Notes: a model not told the origin generated them from the letters alone. A DNA stretch of 64,000 bases from Lachnoanaerobaculum saburreum DSM 3986 (GCF_000185385.1 NZ_GL622296.1:2863223-2927222); one strand, 5' to 3'. Shown: positions 8,155 through 16,850, counted from the first letter of the stretch. Made by a program: numbers and translations.

Positions 8155-9621
8155 TTAAATGCTTATCTGCGGTATCATAAAATAAACCACGGTCATCTTA
8201 CCTTCTTTAGAATAAATCCTTAAATCTCCGGTCTTATAAATATTCTTGATACGCTTATATATATTCCCGAAGCCGATGCCTATCTTGGCGGTAGACCTCT
8301 TTTTCATAAAATCACGAAGCTCAAATAATCTCTCCTTTCTCATACCTACTCCGGTGTCGGCCACTATTATATGCAGCATATAATCCCTTTCCCATACTCT
8401 TATTACAACCTTTCCGCCCTCCTCCTTCTTTGATATACCATGCACTATGGCATTCTCAACTATCGGTTGCAATGAAAAAGAAGGGATATACACCTTATCA
8501 TTTTCTACCTTTGAAACTATCTCATATGATATTCTGTCACCAAAACGCATCTTTTGTATATACATATAGTCCTTTACTATACTAAGCTCTCTTTCAAGGC
8601 TTACCTGCTTCTCATCAGTCTTTAGACTGTAACGAAAGATATTCCCCAATGCTCTTATCATATCCTCAGTGTCCTTGGCATCTTCAAGGTTTGCGGATGC
8701 CGCTATAATATTTAATGTATTAAATAAAAAATGCGGATTTATCTGACTTTTCAACAAGTCGAACCTTGCCTCATTTAACCTCTTTTCCATCTTCATCTTT
8801 TCCATAGCTTCCTTATGAAGCAACTCTGAAAGCTCATATCTTTCCTCAAGGCCTGTAATATATCCTGCCGTGGCATGCTTCATCTTATTGAAAGCATTGA
8901 CCAAATCCCCCATCTCATCCTTATTTTTGACCACAATATCTTTATCAAAAAATATGTTCTTTGCAATATTCTTTGATATTTCCACCATCTTGTTTATAGG
9001 TGAGAGTATCAATGCCTGTAACCTGATTGCCATATATATTATCCACACTATAATGGGAATCAACACAATACCTATAATAAAAGGTAATCTCTTAAAAAAT
9101 TTTGCCTGTTTTTGATAAATCTCATTATTTTCACTTAAGGTAATATCCATCAGTCTTTCGCCATAACTTATCAGATAGTCCTGCATCTCATATATGTCAT
9201 AGACCTTTTCTATAAAATCCTTTGCATCATAGTCTGAGTCTATAATTTCCCGCCTTTTGCCTGCATATACAGGGTAGCTGTTTTTTATACTCCAAACCCT
9301 TGAATACCTCTCCTTATCCATATATCTTATGTCAAGCGGCAGCTTATCCACTATCTCATCTGTTTTCTTACAGCTCTTTAACAGTTCTTCCTTGTTGTCT
9401 CTATTTCTTATATAATAGACAAACTGTGACTTCTCAACGCTCAATGCATCCTGTAGCTCATAGCAAACGGAAATTTCTCTAAGTATCTCACCGAATCCTG
9501 AAGATGTATACTCAACCACAAAGAAGTCAAAGCAGATATCCACAATAAGTGCCGTAATTACAGCAATTATGAAAATACCTATTTTATATTTTATAGATTG
9601 ATTAAAAATTTTTCTTTTCAT
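8155..9621 (-). CDS. Membrane sensor histidine kinase (YesM class)
   Basis: 488 aa. TM1 is near residues 13-34, an extracellular sensor region covers about 35-177, and TM2 covers about 178-200. A HAMP linker follows, then the His_kinase domain with phospho-accepting His297 in SQINPHFLFNTLN, and an ATPase domain with ENAIVHGI and ADTGVGMRKER. It should autophosphorylate in response to an extracellular ligand and pass phosphate to the downstream regulator. YesM/YesN pairs usually sit beside carbohydrate ABC importers, so the link with a TRAP system is less usual. The ribosome site (GGCGG) is weak. Confidence 0.9.
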   Translation of the reverse strand: MKRKIFNQSIKYKIGIFIIAVITALIVDICFDFFVVEYTSSGFGEILREISVCYELQDALSVEKSQFVYYIRNRDNKEELLKSCKKTDEIVDKLPLDIRYMDKERYSRVWSIKNSYPVYAGKRREIIDSDYDAKDFIEKVYDIYEMQDYLISYGERLMDITLSENNEIYQKQAKFFKRLPFIIGIVLIPIIVWIIYMAIRLQALILSPINKMVEISKNIAKNIFFDKDIVVKNKDEMGDLVNAFNKMKHATAGYITGLEERYELSELLHKEAMEKMKMEKRLNEARFDLLKSQINPHFLFNTLNIIAASANLEDAKDTEDMIRALGNIFRYSLKTDEKQVSLERELSIVKDYMYIQKMRFGDRISYEIVSKVENDKVYIPSFSLQPIVENAIVHGISKKEEGGKVVIRVWERDYMLHIIVADTGVGMRKERLFELRDFMKKRSTAKIGIGFGNIYKRIKNIYKTGDLRIYSKEGKMTVVYFMIPQISI

Positions 9622-9649
9622 ATTCCGCCATCCTAAATCTATATATAAG

Positions 9650-9689
9650 AAAAGGATACTACAGAAAAATAAATTCTTCTATAGTATCC
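9650..9689 (-). terminator. Terminator of the aroF-nrdG operon
   Basis: Inverted repeat GGATACTA (9654-9661) and TAGTATCC (9682-9689) with an inner AGAA/TTCT pair. On the minus strand it is followed by TTTTCTT. It lies between the papain-like gene and the histidine kinase gene. Confidence 0.7.
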
Positions 9690-9711
9690 CCACAACAAAG
9701 CTGCATCATAG

Positions 9712-10350
9712 TTATATCTCTAATATATTTGAAAGTAAAAATCCAAACAGAGTACTTCTTTGGTATCTGTTAAAATCTCTGTAAGAAATCTTATACCTTC
9801 TTCCCCATGATGAAATATAAAAAAACGTATCTCCATCCTCATCTTTACAATCATATATCAGCACATAATGTGAACAGAGCTTTATTGTATTGCCGCTATC
9901 TATATCAAGAGCATCCACTCCCATGTTTTTAATTAGAAAGCTTGGCCCCACACCAAGTATTACAGGTCTTCCGTTTTGCAAACTCTTTTTTACCTTGTGT
10001 ATTATATTAAGGCTGTGACCCCATCTCGCCTTCATCTTTATATGATTATCTGAAAAATATCTGTTTATACCGTTTGCAAGTGCAAAACCTGTAAGCCCCT
10101 TTATAAAGACATTATTCAGTATGCACAAATATTTCTTATAAATACTCAGTACAAATGAAATAAATGTATCCTTACTTATCTCATATCCGCTTCTGTATTC
10201 CGATCTGAAAAAACAAAGTAAAAAATTACATACAGCCACTATACCGCAGCCGTACTTAGATATATCCTTATACCCAAGCGGCAAAAACCAGTTTTGATTG
10301 CCGCCTATATATATTATATTTTTGTCTTTGATAATAAGCTCTTTTTCCAT
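9712..10350 (-). CDS. Papain-like / C39-like cysteine peptidase-fold protein of unknown role
   Basis: 212 aa, no signal peptide. YGCGIVAVCNFL (Cys35 in this numbering) resembles the catalytic cysteine helix of C39/papain-fold proteins, CSHYVLIYDC supplies a histidine (His161), and ISSWGRRYKIS (about 179-189) resembles the NSWG motif of papain, with Ser in place of the usual Asn. It could be a peptidase or a related cysteine enzyme; no substrate is evident. The start at 10350 is four bases after the nrdG stop, which suits coupled translation. An in-frame ATG at 10383 inside nrdG is the alternative; neither has a good ribosome site. Its place behind nrdG is unexplained. Confidence 0.55.
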   Translation of the reverse strand: MEKELIIKDKNIIYIGGNQNWFLPLGYKDISKYGCGIVAVCNFLLCFFRSEYRSGYEISKDTFISFVLSIYKKYLCILNNVFIKGLTGFALANGINRYFSDNHIKMKARWGHSLNIIHKVKKSLQNGRPVILGVGPSFLIKNMGVDALDIDSGNTIKLCSHYVLIYDCKDEDGDTFFYISSWGRRYKISYRDFNRYQRSTLFGFLLSNILEI

Positions 10351-10354
10351 CCGC

Positions 10355-10903
10355 TTACATGCTGTGAGATGCAAATACGGCATCCCCTTCCCAAAGCACT
10401 ACTTTATTATTTTTCATGCTCCGCTTCACATCTATAAGTCTTTGATTTGAACTGCCTCTAAACCTAAGTGTGATATCATAAAGTTCTTCTACAAACTTTC
10501 CGTCAACTATCACATCAATATTGCTCAAAATATCCTGTGTGACCTCACAGTATGCTCTTCCTCCCGGTACCAGATCCACATCAAATGTGTATCCTGAATA
10601 TATCCAAATGCTTTTAGTCGGAAATCTTTTTTTAAACTCCTCTATCAGCGGCAATATACCTCTTTGATTGACCTTTTCCATAGGTTCCCCCCCTAATATG
10701 GTCATACCGGATATATATTCAGGCTTAATTGAATCCAATATCTTTTCCATAGTATCATTCGTAAATGCTTTTCCATATTTGAAATCCCATGCCACCTCAT
10801 TAAAGCAACCTTTACAGGCATGTGTACAGCCTGATACAAATAGTGATGTCCTTACTCCCGGTCCGTTCGCTATATCATCAAATTTTATATTTGCGTAGTT
10901 CAT
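10355..10903 (-). CDS. nrdG: Anaerobic ribonucleotide reductase activating protein
   Basis: 182 aa radical SAM enzyme. The cluster motif CxxxCxxC is Cys26, Cys30 and Cys33 in SGCTHACKGC, preceded by the family start DDIANGPGVRTSLFVSG; TILGGEPM is the glycine-rich SAM-contact segment. It generates the glycyl radical on NrdD, needed for making dNTPs without oxygen. It overlaps aroF by one base (TAATG). It is not beside nrdD, which starts at 15675 beyond tyrS, whereas the two are commonly adjacent. Confidence 0.95.
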   Translation of the reverse strand: MNYANIKFDDIANGPGVRTSLFVSGCTHACKGCFNEVAWDFKYGKAFTNDTMEKILDSIKPEYISGMTILGGEPMEKVNQRGILPLIEEFKKRFPTKSIWIYSGYTFDVDLVPGGRAYCEVTQDILSNIDVIVDGKFVEELYDITLRFRGSSNQRLIDVKRSMKNNKVVLWEGDAVFASHSM

Positions 10904-11931
10904 TATAAAATCTCTGCCATCTCCAAAAGAAGTTTCTTTGAATCTTCAAAGCCAAGGCATGGATCTGTGATTGATTTTCCGTATATATGCTCTTCTATTC
11001 TTTGATTTCCTTCTTCAATATAGCTCTCAATCATTACACCCTTTACAAAATTTTTAATCTCCTCAGAGTATCTCATTGAGTGCAACACTTCTTTTACAAT
11101 ACGTACCTGTTCTTTATACTTCTTATTTGAGTTGGAGTGATTTGCATCCACTATAACTGCCGGATTGACAATATCCCTTTCCAAGTATAAATCATGTAAG
11201 AGTTTCAAATCCTCATAGTGATAATTCGGCAGACACTGACCATGCTTGTTTACAGCACCGCGAAGTATTGCATGTGCAAGCGGATTGCCGTCAGTCTTTA
11301 TCTCGTAGTTTCTGTATATGAACTCATGTGACTGCTGTGCCGCATAAATTGCATTAAGCATTACTGACATATCACCGCTTGTAGGATTTTTCATACCTAC
11401 AGGAACATCTGCACCTGATGATGTAAGTCTGTGTTGCTGATTTTCTACAGATCTGGCACCTACTGCAATATAACTGAGTACATCATCTAAATATCCAAGA
11501 TTGTCAGGATAAAGCATCTCATCCGCAGTAAACATTCCTGTCTCTTTAACTACTCTTAAATGCATCTTCCTGATAGCTATAAGTCCTTCATGTACATTCG
11601 GTTTTTTCTCAGGATTCGGTTGATGCAAAAGTCCCTTGTAACCGTCACCGTTTGTTCTCGGCTTATTGGTGTACACTCTCGGTATAACTGTTATCTTATC
11701 CTTTATCTCATCCGCTACCTTTGCAAGTCTCACAACATAGTCAAGTACCGAATCTTCATTATCTGCTGAGCAAGGTCCTATAATTGCCAAAAATTTATCG
11801 CTTTTTCCTGTGAAAATATCTGCGACAGTTTTGTCAAACTCTTTTTTTCTCTCCTTCAAATCATTTCTTAAAGGATATTCCGATATTATTTCCTCCGGAC
11901 TTGGAAGATTGCTGATATATTTTATTCCCAT
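10903..11931 (-). CDS. aroF: 3-deoxy-7-phosphoheptulonate (DAHP) synthase, class I AroFGH type
   Basis: 342 aa. It condenses phosphoenolpyruvate and erythrose 4-phosphate, the first committed step of aromatic amino-acid synthesis, in the cytoplasm. Motifs include FLAIIGPCSADNEDS, RVYTNKPRTNGDGYKGL, EMLYPDNLGYLDDVLSY and VDANHSNSNKKY, with metal and phosphate ligands typical of the AroF/G/H family; length fits. GAGGAAGTT precedes the start. It is the first gene of an operon with nrdG and the papain-like gene, transcribed from a promoter that abuts that of tyrS. Whether it is feedback-inhibited by Tyr, Phe or Trp cannot be told. Confidence 0.93.
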   Translation of the reverse strand: MGIKYISNLPSPEEIISEYPLRNDLKERKKEFDKTVADIFTGKSDKFLAIIGPCSADNEDSVLDYVVRLAKVADEIKDKITVIPRVYTNKPRTNGDGYKGLLHQPNPEKKPNVHEGLIAIRKMHLRVVKETGMFTADEMLYPDNLGYLDDVLSYIAVGARSVENQQHRLTSSGADVPVGMKNPTSGDMSVMLNAIYAAQQSHEFIYRNYEIKTDGNPLAHAILRGAVNKHGQCLPNYHYEDLKLLHDLYLERDIVNPAVIVDANHSNSNKKYKEQVRIVKEVLHSMRYSEEIKNFVKGVMIESYIEEGNQRIEEHIYGKSITDPCLGFEDSKKLLLEMAEIL

Positions 11932-12023
11932 AACTTCCTCTTTCTACATACATAGATGCTTTTATATAAATGCTTGGCACCCTGTACTTTTACAATGGTA
12001 TAATTTGCTGTTGTTTTAAGCCA

Positions 12024-12041
12024 TGTCGGTACTTACCGACA
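12024..12041. promoter_or_regulatory. 18-bp palindrome in the aroF leader / aroF-tyrS intergenic region
   Basis: TGTCGGTA-CT-TACCGACA is a perfect 8-bp inverted repeat with a two-base centre. It begins about 12 bases past the predicted aroF transcription start. The tight spacing suits a dimeric repressor site better than an RNA stem; the regulator is unknown. Confidence 0.5.
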
Positions 12042-12059
12042 CAAACTGTAATTCTAAAC

Positions 12060-12088
12060 AGTATATAGTAATAAGAAAAATTTAGCAA
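12060..12088 (-). promoter_or_regulatory. aroF operon promoter
   Basis: Minus strand TTGCTA (12083-12088), 17-base spacer, TATACT (12060-12065). The predicted transcript start is near 12053. Confidence 0.65.
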
Positions 12089-12090
12089 GC

Positions 12091-12119
12091 TTGACCCTTT
12101 CAATTTACTTTGTTATACT
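12091..12119 (+). promoter_or_regulatory. tyrS promoter
   Basis: TTGACC (12091-12096), 17-base spacer, TATACT (12114-12119), close to the sigma-70 consensus. Its -35 is two bases from the -35 of the divergent aroF promoter. The leader is only about 40 bases, so there is no room for a T-box. Confidence 0.75.
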
Positions 12120-12164
12120 TTTATGCAATTTATTAGATTAAGCTATAGAATAAGGATGGATGAT

Positions 12165-13391
12165 ATGAATTGTTATGAAGAACTTAAGGCCAGAGGGCTT
12201 ATTGCTCAGGTCACAAATGAAGAAGAAATAAGCAAAATGATAAATAACGGTGAGGCCACATTCTATATAGGATTTGACCCTACGGCAGACAGCCTGCATG
12301 TAGGTCATTTTATGGCACTTTGTCTGATGAAAAGACTTCAGATGGCAGGAAACAAGCCTATAGCACTGGTCGGCGGCGGTACAGGTATGATCGGCGATCC
12401 TTCCGGCAGAAGCGACCTTAGAAAAGTTCTTACTATAGAAGATATTGATCACAACTGTGAATGTTTTAAAAAGCAGATGAGCCGATTTATCGAGTTTGGT
12501 GAAAACAAGGCAAGAATGGTAAACAATGCCGACTGGCTCAGAGATCTCAATTATATGGAATTTATTCGTGATATAGGTCCGCATTTTTCCGTCAATAATA
12601 TGCTTAGAGCAAAGTGTTATGAAAATCGTATGGCAAACGGCCTTTCATTCCTTGAGTTTAACTATATGATACTTCAAAGCTATGACTTCTACAGACTTTT
12701 CCTTGACTATGGCTGTAATATGCAGTTCGGTGGTGACGATCAGTGGTCAAATATGCTCGGAGGTACAGAGCTTATCAGAAGAAAACTTGGTAAGGATGCA
12801 CATGCTATGACCATCACTCTTTTACTAAACTCGGAAGGCAAGAAAATGGGTAAGACTGTGGGCGGTGCCGTTTGGCTTGATCCTAATAAGACCACTCCTT
12901 TTGAGTTCTACCAGTATTGGAGAAATCTTCCTGATGCCGATGTTCTCACCTGCCTTAGAATGCTTACCTTCCTGCCGCTTGAGCAGATAGAGGAAATGTC
13001 TTTATGGGAGGGTGCTAAGCTAAATGAAGCCAAAGAAATCCTTGCAATGCATCTTACAGAACTTGTACATGGCAAAGAAGAGGCTAAAAAGGCTAATGCT
13101 GCCGGTAAGTCTCTATTTACAGGCGGCGGTGATATGAGCAATGTTCCTACATACATTCTCCGTCCTGAGGATTACAGAGACGACACTATAGATCTTTCAG
13201 GTGTACTTGCGGTATGCGGACTTTCAAAGACAAGATCGGAAGCCAGAAGAAATATAGAGCAGGGCGGAGTATCTATAGAAGGTGAAGTTATAAAGGACAT
13301 AAAGAAAACTTTCACAAAGGATGATTTTGCAGGTGAAGGACTGCTTATTAAGAGAGGTAAAAAGAATTTCTGTAAGGTAAAATCTGAATAA
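12165..13391 (+). CDS. tyrS: Tyrosyl-tRNA synthetase
   Basis: 408 aa from this start. It charges tRNA-Tyr in the cytoplasm. The class I HIGH motif reads HVGH (residues 45-48, in PTADSLHVGHFMAL), the KMSKS motif reads KKMGKT, and a C-terminal S4 RNA-binding domain follows (SKTRSEARRNIEQGGVSIEG). ATGs at 12123 and 12156 are in frame, but 12123 lies before the predicted transcript start. The ATG at 12165 has AAGGATGGA at good spacing, so it is chosen. It is monocistronic and ends at a bidirectional terminator shared with nrdD. Confidence 0.95.
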   Translation: MNCYEELKARGLIAQVTNEEEISKMINNGEATFYIGFDPTADSLHVGHFMALCLMKRLQMAGNKPIALVGGGTGMIGDPSGRSDLRKVLTIEDIDHNCECFKKQMSRFIEFGENKARMVNNADWLRDLNYMEFIRDIGPHFSVNNMLRAKCYENRMANGLSFLEFNYMILQSYDFYRLFLDYGCNMQFGGDDQWSNMLGGTELIRRKLGKDAHAMTITLLLNSEGKKMGKTVGGAVWLDPNKTTPFEFYQYWRNLPDADVLTCLRMLTFLPLEQIEEMSLWEGAKLNEAKEILAMHLTELVHGKEEAKKANAAGKSLFTGGGDMSNVPTYILRPEDYRDDTIDLSGVLAVCGLSKTRSEARRNIEQGGVSIEGEVIKDIKKTFTKDDFAGEGLLIKRGKKNFCKVKSE

Positions 13392-13425
13392 ATTCCGCTA
13401 TAACATCCTATCTCAACCCCTACAA

Positions 13426-13500
13426 CATAAAAAGGAAGTATCCATGAAAGTGCATTTTGCCTTGCCCCTGATACTTCCTTTTTTATGTATTTTTTTATGA
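13426..13500. terminator. Bidirectional terminator between tyrS and nrdD
   Basis: Seventeen-base arm CATAAAAAGGAAGTATC (13426-13442) pairs with GATACTTCCTTTTTTATG (13470-13487, one extra T). A/T runs on both sides let it serve both convergent genes. Confidence 0.9.
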
Positions 13501-13506
13501 TTTTAA

Positions 13507-15675
13507 TTACAAATGTAATACTCTGTCCGCAATCTCCTGTGTTCTGCCCTGATTCCAGAACTGTGTTCCTATATAACCGCAGGTTCTTCTTGCCACATTG
13601 AGCTTACTCTGGTCTGTGTTTCCACATTTCGGGCATTTCCATACAAGTTTGCCCTTATCCTTTACAATCTTAATTTCACCGTCAAAACCGCATTCCTGAC
13701 AGTAGTCCGACTTTGTATTCAGCTCCGCATACATGGTATTGTCATAGATAAATCCAAGCAGACTCATTACAGCCTCGAGATTGTCCTGCATATTCGGTAC
13801 TTCCACATAGCTTATCGCACCACCCGGTGAAAGCTTTTGGAACTCACTCTCAAACTTAAGTTTTGTAAATGCATCAATGTCCTCAGATACATGTACATGG
13901 TAGCTGTTTGTAATATAATTCTTGTCTGTAATTCCCTCTATGATACCGAATCTCTTTTGAAGAGCCTTAGCAAACTTATATGTTGTAGACTCAAGCGGTG
14001 TACCGTATGGAGAGTAGTCTATATTCTCCGCTTTCTTCCACTCATTACACTTATCATTCATTTTCTGCATAACACTTAGTGCAAAAGGTTTTGAGGCGTC
14101 ATCTGTATGGCTCTTTCCCGTCATATACTTTACACACTCATATAATCCGGCATATCCAAGACTTATTGTAGAGTAGCCGCCATATAAGAGCTTATCAATC
14201 GGCTCACCCTTTTTTAATCTGCCAAGTGCTCCATACTGCCAAAGTATAGGTGCCACATCTGAAGGAGTACCCTTTAGTCTCTCATGTCTTGCTCTTAACG
14301 CCCTGTGACAAAGCTCAAGTCTTTCATCAAATATGTTCCAAAACTTTGTAGTATCACCACCTGATGAAAGTGCCACATCAACAAGATTAATTGTAACAAC
14401 ACCCTGATTGAATCTTCCATAGTACTTTGCCTTACCGTTTTCATCCACATATGGTGTTAAAAAACTTCTGCACCCCATTGGAGTATAGCAATTGCCGTTG
14501 CCGTTTTTATCTACCTTATACTCAAACATCTTCTTCTCTGAAACATAGTCGGGTACAAGTCTCTTTGCAGTACATTTTGCAGCAAGCTTTGTAAGATGAT
14601 AGTATCTGCTTCCCGGACGAACATTATCCTCCTCAAGCACATAAATAAGCTTAGGGAATGCAGGTGTCACCCAAACTCCACTCTCATTCTTTACACCCTG
14701 ATATCTCTGTCTTATCATCTCTTCTATAATAAGTGCAAGGTCTTCTTTTTCCTGCTCATTCTTTGCTTCATTCAGATACATAAATACTGTAATGAAAGGA
14801 GCCTGACCGTTGGTAGTCATCAAAGTGACCACTTGATACTGTATTGTCTGTACACCCTTGGTGATTTCCTTACGAAGTCTGTTCTCTACGATTTCTTCTT
14901 TTCTCTCATTGGAAACACCCAAACCATACATCTCAGCTTCCACCTCATCACGGATCTTCTTTCGGCTTACATCTACAAAAGGTGCAAGATGAGTAAGTGA
15001 AATACTCTGTCCGCCATACTGGCTTGATGCCACCTGTGCAATAATCTGTGTGGCAATATTGCAGGCTGTTGAAAAGCTGTGCGGTTTCTCAATAAATGTA
15101 CCTGAAATTACGGTACCGTTTTGAAGCATATCTTCAAGATTTACAAGATCGCAGTTATGCATATGCTGTGCAAAGTAATCCGCATCATGGAAGTGCAGTA
15201 TTCCCACCTTATGCGCCTCTACCACCTCACTGTCAAGAAGTATTCTCTCTGTAAGATCCTTGGAAACTTCTCCCGCCATATAGTCTCTTTGTACTGACGC
15301 AACTGTAGGATTTTTATTGGAATTTTCCTGCTTTACTTCCTCATTGTCACATTCGATAAGTGATAAAATCTTGTCATCTGTGGTATTGTTTTTTCTCTTA
15401 ATATTTTGAACATATCTATATGTAATGTATCTTCTTGCAACCTCGTAAGCATTCTCTCTCATAATGCCGTCCTCTACCATATCTTGGATTTCCTCCACAC
15501 TCATGGCACGGTTCATGCTCCAACATTGGTTTTCTACAGTATTTGCAATGCGGTCTACCTGTGATTTCTTTAACTTATCATCTTCACCTACTACAGCATT
15601 GGCTTTATATATCGCTGCTATTATCTTTGATATATCAAAATCCACCTCTGCACCGCTTCTTTTTATGATTCTCAT
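13507..15675 (-). CDS. nrdD: Anaerobic ribonucleoside-triphosphate reductase (class III)
   Basis: 722 aa. It reduces ribonucleoside triphosphates to dNTPs using a glycyl radical. The first 90 residues are an ATP-cone (RIIKRSGAEVDFDISKI) for allosteric activity control. The large barrel domain follows, then a zinc site (CQECGFDG and CPKCGN) and the radical loop RRTCGYIGTQFW near residues 696-707, with Gly700 expected to hold the radical. AGGAAGGA precedes the start. Upstream are two NrdR boxes, so repression by NrdR-(d)ATP is expected. Its activase NrdG is encoded 2.6 kb away in a different transcription unit. Confidence 0.97.
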   Translation of the reverse strand: MRIIKRSGAEVDFDISKIIAAIYKANAVVGEDDKLKKSQVDRIANTVENQCWSMNRAMSVEEIQDMVEDGIMRENAYEVARRYITYRYVQNIKRKNNTTDDKILSLIECDNEEVKQENSNKNPTVASVQRDYMAGEVSKDLTERILLDSEVVEAHKVGILHFHDADYFAQHMHNCDLVNLEDMLQNGTVISGTFIEKPHSFSTACNIATQIIAQVASSQYGGQSISLTHLAPFVDVSRKKIRDEVEAEMYGLGVSNERKEEIVENRLRKEITKGVQTIQYQVVTLMTTNGQAPFITVFMYLNEAKNEQEKEDLALIIEEMIRQRYQGVKNESGVWVTPAFPKLIYVLEEDNVRPGSRYYHLTKLAAKCTAKRLVPDYVSEKKMFEYKVDKNGNGNCYTPMGCRSFLTPYVDENGKAKYYGRFNQGVVTINLVDVALSSGGDTTKFWNIFDERLELCHRALRARHERLKGTPSDVAPILWQYGALGRLKKGEPIDKLLYGGYSTISLGYAGLYECVKYMTGKSHTDDASKPFALSVMQKMNDKCNEWKKAENIDYSPYGTPLESTTYKFAKALQKRFGIIEGITDKNYITNSYHVHVSEDIDAFTKLKFESEFQKLSPGGAISYVEVPNMQDNLEAVMSLLGFIYDNTMYAELNTKSDYCQECGFDGEIKIVKDKGKLVWKCPKCGNTDQSKLNVARRTCGYIGTQFWNQGRTQEIADRVLHL

Positions 15676-15810
15676 ATCTGAATCCTTCCTAATATTTACT
15701 ATATTACTATATATAATCTGCGATAAACTCGCAGTTGATTTTATTAGACCGGGCTGTTCAACTCTATAATAAACAAAGCCCTTTTGACTCCCTTTGCCTT
15801 ACGAATTCAT

Positions 15811-15863
15811 AGTATACACAATATATAGTGTCGGGTCAATCCGTGAATTACAATATACTGTGT
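15811..15863 (-). promoter_or_regulatory. nrdD promoter with two NrdR boxes
   Basis: Box 1 ACACAATATATAGTGT (15816-15831) matches the NrdR consensus and lies in the promoter spacer. Box 2 TTACAATATACTGTGT (15848-15863) lies upstream. The start-to-start distance is 32 bp, three helical turns, as known for NrdR site pairs. The promoter is TTGACC (15834-15839), 17 bases, TATACT (15811-15816) on the minus strand. The adjoining stretch to about 16100 holds nothing I can support. Confidence 0.85.
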
Positions 15864-16106
15864 TAGAACTTTCTATATGATTATTCAAAAAAATTATTGA
15901 TATCTTCAAAACAAGAAATAAAAGTAATCTCCTTATAATTTTTGACCATAAAAAGTTTAACAAACCGGACTTCACTATTGTTTTTATCGGATTTGAAACT
16001 ATTATACCTTGTATCCAAAATAATTATAAAAACAATCCGAATTACAGATAAGCAAAAAAACTCAAGGCATTTATTAAGCTTCAAATATATATACTGAATT
16101 TTATAC

Positions 16107-16135
16107 TTGCAATATTATCTGTAAAATGCTATAAG
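16107..16135 (+). promoter_or_regulatory. Promoter of the DUF421/DUF3290 operon
   Basis: TTGCAA (16107-16112), 17 bases, TATAAG (16130-16135). It leaves a leader of about 70 bases before the first gene. Confidence 0.5.
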
Positions 16136-16211
16136 ATACTCAGTTTCACTTTTCAAAGATACTAATCAGATAACAGATAGTATATAGAAATATAAACTAA
16201 TGAGGTGATTT

Positions 16212-16850
16212 ATGAATATATATTTGTTAGTCGGAATAAAATTTATCTTGGGTATCCTTGTAATGATATTACAAATACATATACTGGGTAAATATGAATT
16301 CTCTATAAATACTCCTTTGAATCAGATACAAAACTATGTGCTTGGCGGTATTATAGGCGGTGTTATTTATAATACTTCCATATCTATCTTGACCTTTCTG
16401 ATATTTATACTTGTCTGGTCACTGGTTGTCATCATTGTAAAGCTGATGATCAATATAAAGTTTATAAAATCTCTGGTTGTAGGAAACCCGGTTGTACTTA
16501 TAAGAAACGGAGTTGTAAATGTTGCAAACTGTGCCAAAGTAGGACTTTCAGCCGAACAGCTTATGCTTCATATAAGAATGGAAGGGCTTACTTCTACAAA
16601 AGAGGTAAAGTCGGCAATTATGGAAACCAACGGCAAATTGACTATCATAGATATGCAATCCGCTACGCCGAAATTTCCTATTATTTCAAACGGTAAGTTA
16701 AATCAGGATATTCTGGAGCTTATAGGACATAATGAAACATGGCTTCTCACTTATATAAAGGAACAAGGTATAGAAAGCATACAGGATGTCTTTCTTGGTG
16801 AATATGTAAACGGTGAACTGTATATCACAGAATATCCGAAGGTTAAATAA
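16212..16850 (+). CDS. YetF-like DUF421 membrane protein, copy 1
   Basis: 212 aa. Three membrane helices occupy about residues 4-25, 40-60 and 60-82 (GGIIGGVIYNTSISIL, FILVWSLVVIIVKLM). A cytoplasmic DUF421/YetF domain follows, with the family segment KSLVVGNPVVLIRNGVVN and METNGKLTII. The molecular role of DUF421 is not settled; some members are linked to spore or envelope stress. It is the first gene of DUF421-DUF3290-DUF421. GAGGTGATTT precedes the start. The last 40 residues, present here, are missing from copy 2. Confidence 0.85.
   Translation: MNIYLLVGIKFILGILVMILQIHILGKYEFSINTPLNQIQNYVLGGIIGGVIYNTSISILTFLIFILVWSLVVIIVKLMINIKFIKSLVVGNPVVLIRNGVVNVANCAKVGLSAEQLMLHIRMEGLTSTKEVKSAIMETNGKLTIIDMQSATPKFPIISNGKLNQDILELIGHNETWLLTYIKEQGIESIQDVFLGEYVNGELYITEYPKVK

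Noticed and set aside
11932..12164. T-box riboswitch for tyrS
   Set aside because: The predicted transcript leader is only about 40 bases and no T-box core sequence is present.
15881..16084. 67-codon minus-strand frame upstream of nrdD
   Set aside because: It would begin with TTG, has no ribosome site and no recognisable content.
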